A stretch of 46,519 nt of DNA. Source: Ligilactobacillus murinus DSM 20452 = NBRC 14221 (GTDB taxonomy: Bacteria > Bacillota > Bacilli > Lactobacillales > Lactobacillaceae). Positions 7,901 to 17,271 of the stretch are shown piece after piece. A model generated the notes under the pieces. That model ran no database searches. It was given only the letters and a program-made list of their open reading frames with translations, and was not told where the DNA came from. How positions within the stretch are numbered: position 1 is the first letter of the stretch; every line of letters begins with the position of its first letter. A program made the position numbers and the translations under genes. The DNA lies in the NCBI RefSeq assembly GCF_001591685.1, contig NZ_BCVJ01000009.1:1-46519 (forward strand). The letters run 5' to 3'.

Positions 7901-10330
7901 GTCTTCGGGGGCTGGCGACCAGTCTGTTGCTACATTTCCCTTTTCAAGCTTTACTTTACTGATTCTAAAAGGCTCTATCGCACCTTTTAATGATCTAACC
8001 ATAAAAATAAGCATATGTGCATCTGGTTGTGTATGGATTACTATTTTCTTATCTTTTCTTCCAGGCGTATTAGGTAGTTTAGCCATGCTTGTCCAATTAT
8101 CACGATATACTCTCGTTGTATGTTTACCTTCCCTATCTTGAAACTCCCAGAAAATAAAACCTTGCTTATCAAGATGTTGACCATCCGCCCAATTTAAATC
8201 AAAACTAAATACATAGTCTGTATCGGGCTCGATATCATATACACGTTGTTCGATCTGCACGCAATCTTTATTGCCAATATCCAATTCAACAGTATCATCA
8301 TTCCATGTAACTCCGCCAAACGCTTCATACCACGCATCATGTGGAAATTTAGCACCGAGCTGAGATTGTTTGAGTAGGTTTCTCCCGCCAAAAGATAAAC
8401 TATTTAATTTGCCATCAACCGCCGTGATACTTGCATGCAAGCCATCTGCTGTTCTAGTAAGTTCTGCTGTTTTTACATATCCATTAAGATCAGTAGCAGT
8501 CAACTTCTCTTTCAATTCTTGCGCTGTACTTGATTTGAAGCTTTCAAAAATATCAGTGCCCACTTTCGACAACATTTGCTGTTCAATAACGTTGGCCCTT
8601 GTCTTTAAGCTAGCGATATCACCTTGCAAATTAGCAAAGTTAGATACTGCACCATCAGCAGTCAACTTGACGCTTGCTAACTGATTTTTAGTATCTTTTA
8701 GCTGTGCAGATAGTCCATTCAAACCAGCATTAAAATTAGAAATGTTACCTTCAAGATCGGCATACATCCCCTTTACGCCATTAACATCAGTCAATAACTT
8801 ATTGATATCAGCTTTATTTTTATCTTTAGCTTCATTCAGCAGATTGATTTCTGAGTCAAATTCACTAGCATAATTCAAAAGATCATTTGATGCTTTTTGT
8901 GCTTGGTCTAACGCTTGTTGGACAGCCTTATCAGTGTTGATCTTTGCATTTTCAACAGCATCATAGATACCTGATAACGACTGTTGAAATGACCCTGTGC
9001 TATCGTCAAAGTTTTTTGAAAGCTCATCTAGTTCAGCCTGTTGCCTTTTAATTTCTTCTTTGATCTCATCGTTAACAATATCGTTTCTTTGCCACTCACC
9101 AGTTCCATCGCTTTGACGCTCAAAGATCCAAAGCTCAGTGCTGTTACCATTTTTTTTAAACCATACATCATTAAAATGTGCATTTTTAGGCGGTTCAGTA
9201 ACGCTTGTCGGAAAGATCACTGTTCCGTCCGGCACATTGCGATGCTGTAACTCTCTGATAGTTTGCATAAGGCCACCGGTCCAGCTAACCACTTGCGAAG
9301 ATCCAGAAGTTTGGTCTGCCTTTGAAACAGCAGAAAGGCCACCATTAAACTCAAGTGTATAGCCATTATTTGGCACAACAAAATCGTTACCCTTTTTATC
9401 GTATAATCTTAACCAGTCGCCTGCCTCAACTGCAGGATTTCCAAACCAATTCAAGGAAAATGGATAAAAGTTAATATCTTTTAGCTTTTCCCAAATATAA
9501 TCAAGTCTTTCCGGCGTCATAATGTTATTTTCGAGCTTGATTTGTGATCCGCTCGTAGATCCCACTTGCAACGTCGTAGTTATTTCTTGCGCTTGATCAT
9601 CTCTAGTAGTTGATTTTGTAGTAACCTGACATTGAATTCCGCCGATCTTATAAGTGGCTTCATTTTTAGTTAATCCGCCCTGTTCATATTGACTTGGATC
9701 AAGTTCGTAATTGGGTTCTGACACCGTTCTGATCGTTAGTTGACCAGTTCGATCAAAAGCTGCATAACCTGCATAAAGTTGCGCGATCCAGCCCAAAGCT
9801 TTGCGATAACTTTGACCTGTAATCGGCACCGGTAAATCAGCTTGCAATGGAAGTCTTGCTAGATCATCAGTATTAGCCTTAACACCAGATCGTGCACAGA
9901 TTTCAGCGATGACATCTAGTACCTTTGCAGGATAAGTTAGCTTAGATGAATAAATACCTTCTAAACCGCAGAAGCGATCACTAGCACTAATCGTAGTCAA
10001 ATTATTGTTGCGATCCATCTTGATCTCGCTCGAAATAATAAACACTCCCAATGGTTCGTAGACATAGTCGCCTGAAACCTTGACCCCTATGCTTACTTGT
10101 ACTTCATCTCCCAGATTTAAGCCTTCTACGAGATGAGAAAATTCAATCTGTACACTATTGGAGTATGTTGATCCGATCGCAAATGTTTCGCCAGTATACG
10201 CACCTGCATCGTATTTTAACGAATTTATATCAGTTGCGGTATATTCCTTACCTGCGATCGTTACTCTTACCGTTAACGTTCGTTCTGTTGCTTTCCATGC
10301 TGCAATCGTTTCATCTGATTGAGATAACAA
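4970..10330 (-). CDS. tail hub/endopeptidase-like and receptor-binding tail tip protein (1786 aa)
   Basis: The N-terminal about 370 residues have the siphophage tail-hub (Tal, gp27-like) pattern, including VLDVIAEICARSG and a LNWFGNPAVEAGDWLRLYD segment. Coiled coils follow (about 430-640). Three carbohydrate-binding-like modules occur at about 650-805, 850-1015 and 1073-1240; the first and third begin GGRNLL or GGTNLV and end in W-[SA]-P-A-P-E-D. From about 1280 the Gp58-like region starts (SADKINGGTINGRTVNV), and the last about 100 residues (KIMIDPLFLETINTDIDYHV) are typical of Gp58-like C-termini. The start is TTG behind GGGGGTGAT. It probably closes the tail tube and binds surface glycans. 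No catalytic peptidase residues could be assigned by eye. Confidence 0.8.
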   Translation of the reverse strand: MLSQSDETIAAWKATERTLTVRVTIAGKEYTATDINSLKYDAGAYTGETFAIGSTYSNSVQIEFSHLVEGLNLGDEVQVSIGVKVSGDYVYEPLGVFIISSEIKMDRNNNLTTISASDRFCGLEGIYSSKLTYPAKVLDVIAEICARSGVKANTDDLARLPLQADLPVPITGQSYRKALGWIAQLYAGYAAFDRTGQLTIRTVSEPNYELDPSQYEQGGLTKNEATYKIGGIQCQVTTKSTTRDDQAQEITTTLQVGSTSGSQIKLENNIMTPERLDYIWEKLKDINFYPFSLNWFGNPAVEAGDWLRLYDKKGNDFVVPNNGYTLEFNGGLSAVSKADQTSGSSQVVSWTGGLMQTIRELQHRNVPDGTVIFPTSVTEPPKNAHFNDVWFKKNGNSTELWIFERQSDGTGEWQRNDIVNDEIKEEIKRQQAELDELSKNFDDSTGSFQQSLSGIYDAVENAKINTDKAVQQALDQAQKASNDLLNYASEFDSEINLLNEAKDKNKADINKLLTDVNGVKGMYADLEGNISNFNAGLNGLSAQLKDTKNQLASVKLTADGAVSNFANLQGDIASLKTRANVIEQQMLSKVGTDIFESFKSSTAQELKEKLTATDLNGYVKTAELTRTADGLHASITAVDGKLNSLSFGGRNLLKQSQLGAKFPHDAWYEAFGGVTWNDDTVELDIGNKDCVQIEQRVYDIEPDTDYVFSFDLNWADGQHLDKQGFIFWEFQDREGKHTTRVYRDNWTSMAKLPNTPGRKDKKIVIHTQPDAHMLIFMVRSLKGAIEPFRISKVKLEKGNVATDWSPAPEDIDNEFTTVNNTLKANKVTLDVLQNGISLNAAETSKINDKISNLGVQNLVYNSEFINDAEGWSNIGNNPAGTILFANNEWDSWQGSNGLAFRNSSAPTSTLLSQSKRFKVLNRQRISASVQLHVTDTITNSCDAGMEIVFYPDETSGNEIKRVSQTTSRVNNISNGFAKLLYVNDVEVPSNAKFATLRLWTYKVGNVIFNQPMMSFSSSYLPYTQDNKSLGVLSEKYAALDVKVNGINSTVANKADLSYVDQKADQWQLALTNLQIGGTNLVPLTNQGTRDLYVENKFGVASFAEKNIYGVRGILVKNTRPAPANGWFVIGKNVDLSKFKPDTDYVISFNLRGDTSIKAHAIVDVRGANSQNSISTSDPGYDLDLKAGKVLRVEKKFHTLASFTDVGQVLYINCIELSRVKNLEVWDFKIEEGNKATPWAPAPEDTTVAITAIKNELNQAINLRVQKNELLSQINIQAGRTLIQSNKIYLDAESVVFSGRAFIPSAAIASLSADKINGGTINGRTVNVTNLNANNITSGTINGQNLSINLDNGLVQFRRGKIAKADNSFAIDIDTGEISSSDTTGAKLYVNKGAFSTVNENDEGIFLRDGSLELTSKRAFLINNDLTKYGRISKNNDITEANYGGIDILGTKGFSLRTQEFSAESRLWFGPEKYATRGSGLVGGNGQLILGAEKDVVLFGGKLPSENNYTIRPQITVGTFFRGSVNDIMNGSNQSIYIEGEGIGMHAEKVNISVGEYVEIGTSNYSSGDSIFSSGGIIGAGLTMGSDGKVIFKSDGPLRMTAGEPDSSNILGTRPTISIGSNTWNGRGSDRERGQNVSISGNGVYIHPLGETMIGNGGLTVLGRLGVQGAKNSIVDTSQGKTAINAYETAEYYFGDIAKANTGTSKRVKIMIDPLFLETINTDIDYHVFVSSYSNGYAWVSEMARDYFVIESNVPNLSVSYEIKAKRKQYENVRLDKVDVNLIGGTK

Positions 10331-10344
10331 ATTATCACCCCCTG

Positions 10345-10701
10345 CTACTGTTCGATCAAATCAAATGACAAATTCTTCCAAACAGGTAACGAGTCAACAA
10401 ACGTATATATTGGTGCAGTACGATCACCAACATAGAATCTCCCCGTCTTCATTCCACCTGTATTAGGATCTAAGTATTCGACTGAAAAAAACTCAGCTTC
10501 AACTAAACGTAAGATCTTTGAACATTCTGGCACGGTCAATGCTCCAAAAGTCAAATTTATCTTTCTTTTTGTAGCTACTCGATCACGATGCAAAAGCCCT
10601 TGTGCATCACGCGTTGCCTTAGCATCGATATCTTGGATCGCTACTTGCATCGTTTGTGGGGCAGGATTAACCACTGTCCCAGAAATTTTCAAATAATACA
10701 A
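10345..10701 (-). CDS. DUF6711 family tail protein
   Basis: A protein of 118 residues with the DUF6711 pattern: V-x-x-P-x-T-M-Q-V-x-I-Q-D-I-D near residues 11-25 and HRDRVATKRKINLTFG at 38-53. This family lies between the tape measure and tail-tip genes of many Bacillota siphophages and is probably a distal-tail component. The only usable start is TTG at 10699-10701, since the codon before it is TGA; AAGGAGG lies 10 bases upstream. Confidence 0.7.
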   Translation of the reverse strand: MYYLKISGTVVNPAPQTMQVAIQDIDAKATRDAQGLLHRDRVATKRKINLTFGALTVPECSKILRLVEAEFFSVEYLDPNTGGMKTGRFYVGDRTAPIYTFVDSLPVWKNLSFDLIEQ

Positions 10702-10716
10702 TCACACACATCCTCC

Positions 10717-13700
10717 TTAAATGTTTAGCATATTTCTGCCATTTCGCTGATTGATCGCATTGATACCTTTGATAGCATGTTCACCAAACGACTCATCGCC
10801 GATCTTGATATCAAGATGTAGATCAACGGGCTTTCCACTGTTATTACTACTTTGTTGCATCTGTAAAGCTTGTACGATCGCATTTACTAAGTTTTCACTC
10901 ATCTGCTTAAAGCCACCGCTTTTAGCAACAGAAGACTCGCTTGAATGATCTTCAGTGTAAATAGAGTTTCCAATTCCACTGTCTTTAGAAATCGACGCAG
11001 GCAATTGTAGTCCACCGCCAAAATTTTGGTTCATGAAATTAATAGCTTGATTGATACGTTGCATACCTAACTCACGATCAGATAGAGGAACCACCATCTC
11101 AGGCTTATCGCCTTCACCGATCTCATAGAAGCCGTGCTTAGCGATCAGACCACCATGCTCATAGCCATGTCCATGACCGATCACAGCTAACATATCTGAC
11201 CCATAACGATGTTTAGCATAATTGATAGCAGCAAGCATGTTATCGTAGCCTTTCATGATATTACCGTGTCCAGGGAAAGCATAAGCTCTAAATGTCCCCG
11301 GCTTAGTTTGTAAAAGACCTGTAGCATTACCTTCTGCCAAGCCATCGTCGCCACCGATAGCACGTTCATTACCACCAGATTCAGTTTGGATCTGACGCAC
11401 CCAAGCATTGACATACGCTTCCGTTGTTGGCAAACCATTTTCACGTAAAGCCTTTTTAACAGCACCACGCCAGCCTTCTGCGCCCGGTCCAGTCTGACGA
11501 GTTGAGCCACCAAATTTTTGAATAACATCCTTGGCCCAGTTCATCATGCCTTTCTTTTCTTCATTGACTGCGCCTTTGGCTAATTTCAATGATGCCTCGC
11601 CTAAGCCCCAATCATACGTAACAAACTTATTAACGATATAATCGACCAGTTTACCCGGATGAGCAATATCATCCATGACACCTTCTAACTCATCGATCAC
11701 ACCACCAAAGAAGCTACCAAAACCACTAAATATGTTGCCTAATCCGCTAAAATCTAGTCCGCTAAGTGCCTTACTAATACCGCTAAAATCAAAGTTGAAA
11801 CTACCGATACCACCGGCGTATTTAGGAACCATGTTGGAAAGCTCATTAGCGGTACTTGTAGCAGTCTTGACTTTTGTGCCAGCTGGCAAGTAGGTCAAGA
11901 AATTACGTTGAGCCGGGAATAATCCTTGCTCGCCGTTTGGTAATTCATAACTTTCACGATAGATGTCACCAACTTGATCGTTAACAAGTGCTAAACCACC
12001 CGGATGGTTATTCGTCCCAGTTTCGTAGGAACTCCAATTGAAGAAGCCCCAATTGAGTGATCCGCCACCTAACTTATTCAAGACCCAATCGATGCCATCT
12101 TTGATCTTATTTGTAGCTTTTTGGACAGGTTTCACAATCGCATCAACAACATCACGCACAGCATTTCGTATGCTTTGAAGCCCGCTAGTGATACCGCCAC
12201 CGATCGTACTACCTAAACCGCCAGCCCAATCACTTAACGTTCTAGCAGTTCCATGTCTGAAATCAGAGATCCAACCACCTAAACGTTTACCAGCGTTAAC
12301 GGCAGAACTATACGCACCACCAATGCCGTTGCTAACGTGACCGCCTAAACCGCCAGCCCAACTTGAAAAGCTGCGGTTAGCGTCGCCGAAGAAACTTCTT
12401 GTCCAGCTAGATAGCTTTTGACCTGCGTTAGTAGCATTTGACCGTGAAGATTCTGAACCATTGTTGATGTGTTCACCAAGCCGTTCAGCCCACGACTTGA
12501 CTAAAACGCTAGCAGAGTCTCTAAATTCGGTTGTCCAACCTTTGATTTTAGAGCCTGCATTTTTCGCTAAGCTTTTACCAGTTTCAACGCTCTTATTTAC
12601 GTTATCACCAATCGAAGATGACCATTCGTGAACTTTCTTTTTAGCATCAGCGATAAATTCAGTAGACCACGATTTGACCTTATTACCCGCTGACGTTGCT
12701 GATTTTTTACCTTTATCGACATCTTTGTTTACGTTGTCGCCGATTTTTTCAGCCCACGACTTAATAACTTTTTTAGCACCTGAAATAAAATCTGTGGTCC
12801 ATTTCTTGATCTTGTCACCAGCAGAAGTGGCTAATTTCTTACCCTTTTCTACGTCTTTATTGATGTTAGATCCAATATCAGAAGCCCATTTAGATACTGT
12901 TTTCTTAGTCCCTGAAATAAAATTGGTAGACCATTTGCCAAGGTTCGAACTAGCTTTTTGGACTTCCTTTTTCCCTTTGGTAATGTTGGTATTGATATCC
13001 TTACCGACTGATTTAGCCCAAGAGGTGAAGCTATCTAAGATCTCATGAGACTTAAAGCCAATAGCTTCGACCCAATCTTTAGGCTTTTTACCTTTACCGT
13101 ATTTAGACCAACCATCACCAAACTTAGAAGCGCCAATACCGCCCCATTTACCGATAAAAGATCCAACTTGTTGACCAATAGCGGCGCCTAAAGGTCCACC
13201 AAAATAAAGTCCGATACCACCACCAATAGCACCACCGATACCTGAACCAAAGTTTTGAAATTTATCTTCTTTATTTTTAGCCTTGATACCTTTATAGATA
13301 TCAATTCCAGAAGTTACAGCTATCATCGCTCCAGATAGTCCCGTCCCCAGCTTTTGCCCTAGCTTCATAGGCTCACCAGATTTAATGGACGAGCGCACGG
13401 ACTTAAGGAAGTCAGTTTTGGCAAGATTACTATTTTGCCAACTCTTATTAACTTCTCCCCATAGATTTTTAGCATTGGTATAACCTGTTTTTATATTACC
13501 GAACGTTAACTTAGTAAGTTCCTTGATTTTTGTGATCGGATGCTTACCGAAATCAATCACAACGCCTAAAAGATCATCAGCATATTTTGCCCCGGCTTTT
13601 AACTTATCAAACTTGAGCATTGATAATATTTTAATAGTATCGATAAAGTTTTTGATACCAGAAATAACACTACCTGCTATCTTTATTCCGAATAAAGTAA

Positions 13701-16700
13701 GTAGCGTTCCTGTCATCACTTTAACAGCTGTTTGATGTTTATCGACCCAATCAGATAGTCCTTCTAATGCTTTAGTCAATAATTTTAAAGACTCGATGAT
13801 CACAAAGCCTGCCACTTTAGCAAGTGGTTTTATGAAATCATCGAAGAGCCAACCTAAAACAGGTTTGGCAGCTTTAACGACACTATGAACTACCTTAAGA
13901 GCTGCTGCTAATAAGTTAAAGAACTCGGGAATCAAATCAGTGATCGCAAACTTGGCCAGTGGCAATAATACATTCTTATAAGCCCACTCAATACCGTCCC
14001 AGACGTCTTTTGTGACCGGTCGGATAGATTTAAGCAAGTTGTCAATCGACTGTAATAGCGGTTCAAAATCGAGTTTCTTGGCCCAGTTAGCAGTATAAGT
14101 TGCCATGTCGCCAAGCGCATCTAACATATCATCGACCATGACTAAAAGAGTCTTAAAGATTGACGTTCCAGTGTCACCATGTCGCCAAGCTTTATCAAAT
14201 TGACTCGCTAAATTACCAATCGTATTACCGACACCTGTCACGATTTCGATAAGATGTTCCCAAATAGAAACACCTAACTTAGAATGATTCCACGCGTCAT
14301 CGATTGAGCCGGTCATATCCTTGAAAATTCCAAGAATGTTATTTAAAGCGTTAAGCCAAGCTTGCCACAACTTCGTACCACTATCACCATGTCGCCATGC
14401 TTCATCGAATGCTTTGGCAATATCACCAATGAATTTAACAAGATTAGTAGCTAAATCTAAAAGATTTGAAAAAATTTGTTTACCAAGATCGCCAGTATTC
14501 CACGCGTCTCGGAACGATTCAGCTATATGATGGATAACGACAAGAATATTATTCAGCGAATCAAATATCGTTTGAATAAATCTTGTTCCACGTCCACCTT
14601 CTTCCCACGCTTCAGAAAACGCCCTAGCGATGTCGCCAACAATATTCAGCATATCAGCTAGCAATTGAAGCATGTTCTCGATCACACGCTGTCCAGTACC
14701 GTTGTCCCAAACGTGCATGAATGAGTTACCAACGTCACCTAACAAGCGTTTTATCTCTGACCAAGAATATTTAGCAGCATCGATCACAGCTTGACCTTTT
14801 TCATCCCAAGCTTTTTTCATTGGGTCAAAGAGTTCGCCCAAAACTTTTTTGATCTTATCAACTGCATCGATCGCACTTTGATAGCCTTCAAGTGGTACAT
14901 TCCAGTCAATGCCAGGTTGATTACCATCTAAAGAAGTATCGTCTTGGGCAGGATCGTCAAAAATAGGTGTATCTTGCTTCTGCTGTGGTGTGAATTTTTC
15001 GAGTGGTTGACCTTCAAACTTGCTATTGTCTTTGTTTTTACTGTTGTCTAGGACATTGAGCTCGTCAAAACCCATTAATGATCCTTGAAGTTCTTCATTT
15101 GCCTTTTTAGTTTCTTCAAAAGCTTTTTTAGCCTGCTCGTTGGCAGCCTTGATCTTTTCGTTTTCAGAAGCGACTGCAGCTGCACCTTCACGATTAGCTT
15201 GTGCGATCTGTTGATTTGCACGTTGAACCGCTTTAGCTTGTTCTTGTTGTTGTTTCTTGACAGCATCACTTGCTTTATTTGCCGCTTTTGAAGTATCATT
15301 CATAGCTTGTACTTGTTCGTATAAGCCACGTGCTCCACTACGGGCGCTAGATAGACTCATGCCCGTCAAAGCAGACATGAACTGTGCGATCCAACCAGTA
15401 GCTTTTTGCAATGCACTCATCAGCGCATTGATTGCAGGTAATACATAGCTGTAGATCGGATAAAATGCTGTTAAAAGATTTACTTTGATCGCATTAAAAC
15501 TACTTGCAAATTGCTTGTTAGTCATAAGCGCTGCGCCCATACCTTGGGCTAACATCATAATTCCTTGATAAAGCAACGTGAACACGATCAATTGGCTAGC
15601 AAGCATACTCATCGCCATTTTAACGCCTTTCAAGCGCTCACCTAGTAAGGAAGCACTTGAGCTTGCTTTTCGCATTGAAGAACCGCCACCATCGCCCATG
15701 CGCTTGAATGATGATGAAAGACCTGAGATCGTATTTCTAAGTCTGCTGAATTTAGAACTCGTTGCAGTAGCTGTGTTTCCTTCTTTAACAAGTTCCGTAT
15801 TGACTTTTGAAGTAACTGTTCTTAATTCATCACCCCGAGCGCTAACATAGCTATAAGCTTTTGCTAACTCGTTATTTCGGGTGATCAATCGTGTGTATTC
15901 TTTTTCAGCTGATTTTATTTTTGGGTTCTTATCAGATGATTTACCCATCATCTCATCAGTTTGGCGAAGTTTTGCGATCGACCGTCTAACTTTCTCGATT
16001 TGATCTTCGTTACGATCCATTTCATTTGCGATCTTTTTTAATGAGTCTGGGATCGTATCAAACTCCAGCTTCATTTCTTGGGCAAGAGCTTTAGCTTGGT
16101 TCTGGAATCTTTCCATCTTGACTTGTGCATCAGCGATTTGATTATCAAGCTTCAATGCTTTAACTTGACTACCTTGCTTACTCATGTCTAGATCATCTTT
16201 ACTTGCTGTCAAAGCTTGTATTTTGCGTTGCATTGATCTAGCTTGTTCCATCTTCTGATTGATGTGAGAAACTAATTCGTCAACTTCCTTCTTAGCCCTA
16301 ATAGCTTCTTTTTGAATTTCGTCATCGATCCCAAAATCAACTTCTCTTTTTGGCATATAAGGTTGTAGCTTCTCTTCTTCAGTCTGGACCCGAGGTGTGG
16401 TTTGCTTTTTAACAGTCTCGCTATCGACTTTTGGTTTAGGGATATCGCCAACGCTTTCGCGCGCAACTTTTGTTTGATTTGCAATACGTTGTTGCATATT
16501 TGACGCTTCTTGTAATCTCGCAGTCAAGCTATCCAAACCTTTTTCTGACGCATTGACTGCATCTCTAGAACTTTCGACTTGTGCTTTGTTGCCTTCAACG
16601 ATCTTTTCTGTGGCCTTATCTTGCACTTCGATAGTCTTTTCGATCGCTTTTTGCTTGTCGTTTTCAGCTTCTGAACGTCGTTGAACTTCTTCTTTTGCTG

Positions 16701-16878
16701 ACTCGCTAGACTTAGCTAGTGTGTCGCCATAAGATTGTCGAATGCGATCCAAATTATTTTGGACCTTCATTTGCATGTCACCAGTTTTTTGACCGATCAG
16801 CGCTGTGAACTCATCCATTTTTTGGATAACGTCACCGTAATTAGCCTTAAACCTCAATTCAAGTTCTTCAAGATTCAC
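10717..16878 (-). CDS. tape measure protein with lytic transglycosylase domain (about 2053 aa)
   Basis: It sets tail length and helps DNA entry. The N-terminal about 370 residues are coiled coil. A hydrophobic patch (about 420-450, LLASQLIVFTLLYQGIMMLAQG) is followed by more coiled coil, six 35-residue repeats (about 720-930) and six 44-residue repeats (about 1283-1547). An SLT-type lytic transglycosylase domain (WVRQIQTESGGN, then NATGLLQTKPGTF) lies near 1790-1890; the E in QTESGG is the likely catalytic acid. The GTG at 16876-16878 has AAGGAGGTG eight bases upstream; an in-frame GTG three codons earlier lies inside that ribosome binding site and is rejected. At about 0.15 nm per residue the tail would be near 300 nm (inference). 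It overlaps the preceding chaperone frame by 11 bases. Confidence 0.95.
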   Translation of the reverse strand: MNLEELELRFKANYGDVIQKMDEFTALIGQKTGDMQMKVQNNLDRIRQSYGDTLAKSSESAKEEVQRRSEAENDKQKAIEKTIEVQDKATEKIVEGNKAQVESSRDAVNASEKGLDSLTARLQEASNMQQRIANQTKVARESVGDIPKPKVDSETVKKQTTPRVQTEEEKLQPYMPKREVDFGIDDEIQKEAIRAKKEVDELVSHINQKMEQARSMQRKIQALTASKDDLDMSKQGSQVKALKLDNQIADAQVKMERFQNQAKALAQEMKLEFDTIPDSLKKIANEMDRNEDQIEKVRRSIAKLRQTDEMMGKSSDKNPKIKSAEKEYTRLITRNNELAKAYSYVSARGDELRTVTSKVNTELVKEGNTATATSSKFSRLRNTISGLSSSFKRMGDGGGSSMRKASSSASLLGERLKGVKMAMSMLASQLIVFTLLYQGIMMLAQGMGAALMTNKQFASSFNAIKVNLLTAFYPIYSYVLPAINALMSALQKATGWIAQFMSALTGMSLSSARSGARGLYEQVQAMNDTSKAANKASDAVKKQQQEQAKAVQRANQQIAQANREGAAAVASENEKIKAANEQAKKAFEETKKANEELQGSLMGFDELNVLDNSKNKDNSKFEGQPLEKFTPQQKQDTPIFDDPAQDDTSLDGNQPGIDWNVPLEGYQSAIDAVDKIKKVLGELFDPMKKAWDEKGQAVIDAAKYSWSEIKRLLGDVGNSFMHVWDNGTGQRVIENMLQLLADMLNIVGDIARAFSEAWEEGGRGTRFIQTIFDSLNNILVVIHHIAESFRDAWNTGDLGKQIFSNLLDLATNLVKFIGDIAKAFDEAWRHGDSGTKLWQAWLNALNNILGIFKDMTGSIDDAWNHSKLGVSIWEHLIEIVTGVGNTIGNLASQFDKAWRHGDTGTSIFKTLLVMVDDMLDALGDMATYTANWAKKLDFEPLLQSIDNLLKSIRPVTKDVWDGIEWAYKNVLLPLAKFAITDLIPEFFNLLAAALKVVHSVVKAAKPVLGWLFDDFIKPLAKVAGFVIIESLKLLTKALEGLSDWVDKHQTAVKVMTGTLLTLFGIKIAGSVISGIKNFIDTIKILSMLKFDKLKAGAKYADDLLGVVIDFGKHPITKIKELTKLTFGNIKTGYTNAKNLWGEVNKSWQNSNLAKTDFLKSVRSSIKSGEPMKLGQKLGTGLSGAMIAVTSGIDIYKGIKAKNKEDKFQNFGSGIGGAIGGGIGLYFGGPLGAAIGQQVGSFIGKWGGIGASKFGDGWSKYGKGKKPKDWVEAIGFKSHEILDSFTSWAKSVGKDINTNITKGKKEVQKASSNLGKWSTNFISGTKKTVSKWASDIGSNINKDVEKGKKLATSAGDKIKKWTTDFISGAKKVIKSWAEKIGDNVNKDVDKGKKSATSAGNKVKSWSTEFIADAKKKVHEWSSSIGDNVNKSVETGKSLAKNAGSKIKGWTTEFRDSASVLVKSWAERLGEHINNGSESSRSNATNAGQKLSSWTRSFFGDANRSFSSWAGGLGGHVSNGIGGAYSSAVNAGKRLGGWISDFRHGTARTLSDWAGGLGSTIGGGITSGLQSIRNAVRDVVDAIVKPVQKATNKIKDGIDWVLNKLGGGSLNWGFFNWSSYETGTNNHPGGLALVNDQVGDIYRESYELPNGEQGLFPAQRNFLTYLPAGTKVKTATSTANELSNMVPKYAGGIGSFNFDFSGISKALSGLDFSGLGNIFSGFGSFFGGVIDELEGVMDDIAHPGKLVDYIVNKFVTYDWGLGEASLKLAKGAVNEEKKGMMNWAKDVIQKFGGSTRQTGPGAEGWRGAVKKALRENGLPTTEAYVNAWVRQIQTESGGNERAIGGDDGLAEGNATGLLQTKPGTFRAYAFPGHGNIMKGYDNMLAAINYAKHRYGSDMLAVIGHGHGYEHGGLIAKHGFYEIGEGDKPEMVVPLSDRELGMQRINQAINFMNQNFGGGLQLPASISKDSGIGNSIYTEDHSSESSVAKSGGFKQMSENLVNAIVQALQMQQSSNNSGKPVDLHLDIKIGDESFGEHAIKGINAINQRNGRNMLNI
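12238..13029 (-). repeat. six tandem 44-residue (132-bp) repeats in the tape measure
   Basis: Unit pattern: [FVIL]xxWaxxiGxxiNxxvxxGkxxAxxAGxkixxWxxxF. Six consecutive units have exactly 44 residues, with a seventh decayed copy after them. 44 is four times 11, the hendecad spacing noted for aromatic residues in tape measures. Middle units are the most alike at protein level. Confidence 0.8.
14095..14721 (-). repeat. six tandem repeats of about 35 residues in the tape measure
   Basis: Unit pattern: F-x-x-A-W-x-x-G-x-x-G-x-x-[IFL]-W/F ... L-x-x-I-L-x-x-I-x-D-I-A. The first unit has 34 residues and the next five have 35. The AW(R/N)xG motif recurs in every unit. It forms a second, independent repeat block upstream of the 44-residue one. 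Confidence 0.75.
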
Positions 16879-17173
16879 TCTCCACACCTCCTTTTTTATC
16901 TTCGTTAAATTGTCTTATCCGCTGCGCTTGTTGCATGAATAATGCTTGATCTTTTTTCCAGTCATTTTCTTCAGGTGATACTTGCGCAGTTTGATCAACA
17001 TCATCTTGAACAAATGGATAAGCTTCTTCTACTTTTGGCATTTTCGCAGGATCGTTGACCGCAAAAGCTACTAACTCGCTCAATCTATGATCCATGTATG
17101 CCTTAGAACGCCACTCATCTAATCGTCGCTCGTTGTTAGCCTTGATTTGGGTCATGATCTCTAATAGATCCAT
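16868..17173 (-). CDS. tail assembly chaperone, downstream frame (gpT-like)
   Basis: This frame gives 101 residues from its first ATG, beginning MDLLEIMTQIKANNERRLDEW. The frame is open much further upstream, without a stop, to the T TTT TTC slippery sequence at 17356-17362. Just before the ATG it encodes conserved-looking sequence (QFFEELYPIAVESGIDAGRF, then WD). It is therefore probably made as a -1 frameshift fusion with the upstream gene, as lambda gpGT is. The fusion would bind tape measure and recruit tail tube subunits. A separate internal start is possible, but no strong ribosome binding site stands before the ATG. Confidence 0.7.
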   Translation of the reverse strand: MDLLEIMTQIKANNERRLDEWRSKAYMDHRLSELVAFAVNDPAKMPKVEEAYPFVQDDVDQTAQVSPEENDWKKDQALFMQQAQRIRQFNEDKKGGVESES

Positions 17174-17271
17174 ATCCCAAAAACGGCCAGCATCAATGCC
17201 AGATTCGACTGCGATCGGATATAATTCTTCAAAAAATTGTGAGACGGTTGTAAAACCTGTCTGCTCATTTT

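Noticed and set aside
12238-13029. Regularly spaced repeats as a CRISPR array
   Set aside because: The period is 132 bp, the repeats are diverged at DNA level and lie in frame inside the tape measure gene; there are no spacers or cas genes.
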